From Marinobacter azerbaijanicus (GTDB taxonomy: Bacteria > Pseudomonadota > Gammaproteobacteria > Pseudomonadales > Oleiphilaceae): a DNA stretch of 64,000 bases. The stretch spans positions 62,001 to 126,000 of the forward strand of contig NZ_JASSVS010000005.1 of NCBI RefSeq assembly GCF_030250645.1, in the 5' to 3' direction. This document shows positions 62,335 to 64,000 of the stretch, one piece after another. Under the pieces are notes generated by a model that saw only the letters and a program-made list of their open reading frames with translations, did no database searches and was not told the DNA's origin. Both the position numbers and the translations under genes were made by a program. Numbering within the stretch: the stretch's first letter is position 1; every line of letters starts with the position of its first letter.

Positions 62335-62973
62335 ATGGTCAGAAACCAGACTCCTTCAAAAGTCACCTACCACCACGGTGACCTGCCCCAGCAGGCGCAC
62401 CAGTTAGCCCTGAAAACCCTGCGGGAACATGGCGATGCGGCCATCAGCCTGAGGGCCCTGGCAAAGCAGATTGGCGTCAGCGCACCGGCGTTATACCGGC
62501 ACTTTGTTGATCGGGAAAGCCTGCTCGCTGAGCTGGCCGTTAGCGGGTTTGAAACCCTGCAGGAACGCCTGCTGGCCGTGGACCAATCCAGCCCACGGCG
62601 GGCATTGATTGATATTGGCCTGGTGTACGTATCTTTTGCACAGGACGAACCCTACCTTTACCGGCTGATGTTTGGCGGGCGCGTATTACCCAAGGGCGAT
62701 CACCCACGCCTGGATCAGGCGGGCAAGGGCGCGTTTCAGGTTCTGGAAGACACCATTGCCAGGGCCCAGAAGGTCGGTTACGTGAAGCCTGTTCCCCTGC
62801 CACTGATGACAGCTGCCGCTTGGTCCCTGGTACACGGGCTTTCGCAACTGACCATCGACGGTCACCTACCAGGACCAGAAGTGGAACCCCATCTGGCAGA
62901 GGGTGTTGTCACCCTGCTTCTGGACGGCTCTCTGGCCAATAATGAACAACCTGACAAGGACACCACATCATGA
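62335..62973 (+). CDS. TetR-family regulator (WHG-domain type)
   Basis: A 212-residue TetR protein. The N-terminus YHHGDLPQQAHQLALKTLREHGDAAISLRALAKQIGVSAPALYRHFVDRESLLAELAV is typical of the WHG-domain subgroup, and the C-terminal WHG-like region includes AAAWSLVHGLSQLTIDGHL. A long palindrome precedes it. Its stop overlaps the start of the oxidoreductase gene (ATGA), so it probably autoregulates both genes. Confidence 0.9.
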   Translation: MVRNQTPSKVTYHHGDLPQQAHQLALKTLREHGDAAISLRALAKQIGVSAPALYRHFVDRESLLAELAVSGFETLQERLLAVDQSSPRRALIDIGLVYVSFAQDEPYLYRLMFGGRVLPKGDHPRLDQAGKGAFQVLEDTIARAQKVGYVKPVPLPLMTAAAWSLVHGLSQLTIDGHLPGPEVEPHLAEGVVTLLLDGSLANNEQPDKDTTS

Positions 62974-64000
62974 GTAGCCCCAAACCAAGCACCATTCGTG
63001 TCGGCCGTCGTTACCGTGCCAATCGCCTTGAAGGCCCCTACGACGCCATTGTGATTGGCTCAGGCATCGGCGGGCTGACCACCGCTGCCTGCATGAGCAA
63101 ACTGGGCAGGAAAGTGGTGGTGTTCGAGCAGCATTACACCGCCGGCGGCTTCACCCATAGCTACGACCGTAACGGTTACGAATGGGATGTGGGCGTGCAT
63201 TACATCGGCGACGTGGGTGCGGACCACACCCTGACCAAGCGCCTTTTTGATCACATCACCGACGGCCAGTTGAAGTGGGCGCCCATGGACAGCCACTTTG
63301 ACCGTATATTCATCGGCGACCGCCATGTGGACCTGGTGGCCGGGCCGGACAACTTCAAAGCCGAACTGAAACAAGCCTTCCCCGGCGAAGAACAGGCCAT
63401 CGACACCTACCTGGATTACCTCAAGAAAGTCGCCAAAGCCATGCCGGGGCTGGTTATCGGCAAAGTGCTGCCCGACCTGGCAGCCGGCCCCCTGCGCAAA
63501 CTGGTAAACCGTGCTGCGCCCTCATTCCTGAACCGCCCGACCCGTGAAGTACTGGAAGGCCTGACCAGCAACCAGGAACTGATTGCCGTGCTTACCGGCC
63601 AGTGGGGCGACAATGGCCTGCCGCCAGCCGAGTCCAGCTTTATTATTCATGCCCTGATTGCGCGCCACTATCTCTACGGTGGCTACTATCCCGTCGGTGG
63701 CGCTTCGGAAATGGCAAAAACCATTATCCCGGTCATACAGCGCAGCGGCGGAGAGGTGTTCACTTACGCCGATGTGAAAGAAATCCTGATCGAGAAAGGC
63801 AAGGCGGTTGGCGTGCACATGGCTGACGGCGAGGAAGTCCGCGCTCCGCTGGTGATCAGCAATGCCGGCGTGTTCAATACCTTCGACAGGCTGCTTCCGC
63901 AATCCGCACCACACCGGGACTATTACCAGCAGAAACTGAAAACCGTGGAACGCTCCATGGCCAGCAACTGTCTTTATATCGGCCTGAAGGATACGGCCGA
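62970..64000 (+). CDS. FAD-dependent carotenoid desaturase/retinol saturase-like oxidoreductase (cut by window edge)
   Basis: The first 343 residues are present; the gene continues beyond 64000. The FAD motif is YDAIVIGSGIGGLTTAACMSKLGRKVVVFEQHYTAGGFTHSYDRNGYEWDVGVHYIG (residues 25-81), and GGYYPVGGASEMAKTIIPVIQRSGGEVFTYADVKEILIEKGKAVGVHMADGEE is the substrate-side segment of CrtI/retinol-saturase-like amine-oxidase-fold enzymes. Such proteins saturate, desaturate or isomerise polyenes; the substrate here is unknown. Translationally coupled to the TetR gene. Confidence 0.87.
   Translation, partial: MSSPKPSTIRVGRRYRANRLEGPYDAIVIGSGIGGLTTAACMSKLGRKVVVFEQHYTAGGFTHSYDRNGYEWDVGVHYIGDVGADHTLTKRLFDHITDGQLKWAPMDSHFDRIFIGDRHVDLVAGPDNFKAELKQAFPGEEQAIDTYLDYLKKVAKAMPGLVIGKVLPDLAAGPLRKLVNRAAPSFLNRPTREVLEGLTSNQELIAVLTGQWGDNGLPPAESSFIIHALIARHYLYGGYYPVGGASEMAKTIIPVIQRSGGEVFTYADVKEILIEKGKAVGVHMADGEEVRAPLVISNAGVFNTFDRLLPQSAPHRDYYQQKLKTVERSMASNCLYIGLKDTA

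Overview
The window looks like a chromosomal segment of a marine, oil-associated gammaproteobacterium, most likely Marinobacter or a close relative. The grounds are GC-rich coding sequence, several fatty-acyl and branched-chain catabolic operons, a complete leucine (liu) operon, CheV, a PEP-CTERM protein and LldR/D-lactate genes. This assignment rests on gene content recalled from memory and was not tested by a database search.

Layout. 1-10.9 kb (minus strand) is one catabolic locus: SDR, acyl-CoA dehydrogenase, phosphotransferase, DUF6285 protein and acyl-CoA ligase, followed by a five-gene branched-chain-type ABC importer, a TetR regulator and the start of a gabD-like dehydrogenase. The enzyme set matches the lva (levulinate/4-hydroxy acid) operon of Pseudomonas putida. 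11-13.3 kb holds a membrane protein, an NAD(P)-binding protein and an Nmad3-type putative nucleotide-modification protein. 13.3-20.2 kb holds an MscS channel, a D-lactate dehydrogenase with its divergent GntR/LldR-type regulator, CheV and an AraC regulator. 20.2-35.3 kb is acyl-CoA metabolism: thiolase, acyl-CoA dehydrogenase, SDR and ligase on the minus strand, then liuR-liuABCDE, a carboxymuconolactone-decarboxylase-like protein and another ligase on the plus strand. Four intergenic gaps here carry a striking family of structured elements, each with a long, perfectly paired but sequence-variable outer stem enclosing two small hairpins with GGA loops.

35.3-46.3 kb is an accessory island. It starts as an AT-richer integron-type cassette array of unknown ORFs separated by attC-like sites, with no integrase in view. 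One attC is interrupted, exactly at its GTT core, by an IS1182-like element whose transposase is frameshifted. Then come two copies of an ABM-domain gene and two extra copies of its 3' end. These 3'-end copies bracket cargo: a DUF2914 protein with an amidohydrolase on one side, and MNT/HepT remnants, a CopG-type antitoxin and YoeB/YefM on the other. Two GNAT acetyltransferases sit between.

46.3-64 kb is mixed: a PEP-CTERM protein with four 54-residue repeats, nitrilase, HxlR regulator, NTF2-like protein, lipoprotein, a DUF5602-like gene relic, malic enzyme, SMR exporter, VOC protein, an alpha/beta hydrolase with a TetR repressor and matching operators, a mandelate-pathway-like trio (ThDP enzyme, FMN hydroxyacid dehydrogenase, flavoprotein) with a divergent AraC regulator, SHOCT and MscS proteins, a DUF7282 protein, and a TetR gene overlapping a carotenoid-desaturase-like oxidoreductase that runs off the right edge.

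Several regulators show convincing operators: a 17-bp palindrome inside the LldR-type promoter spacer, paired GTTAAC sites for the 54-kb TetR, a 33-bp palindrome for the 62-kb TetR, a LiuR palindrome, 22-bp-spaced direct repeats for the 59-kb AraC, and YefM-type repeats. I saw no tRNA, rRNA, CRISPR or phage structural genes.
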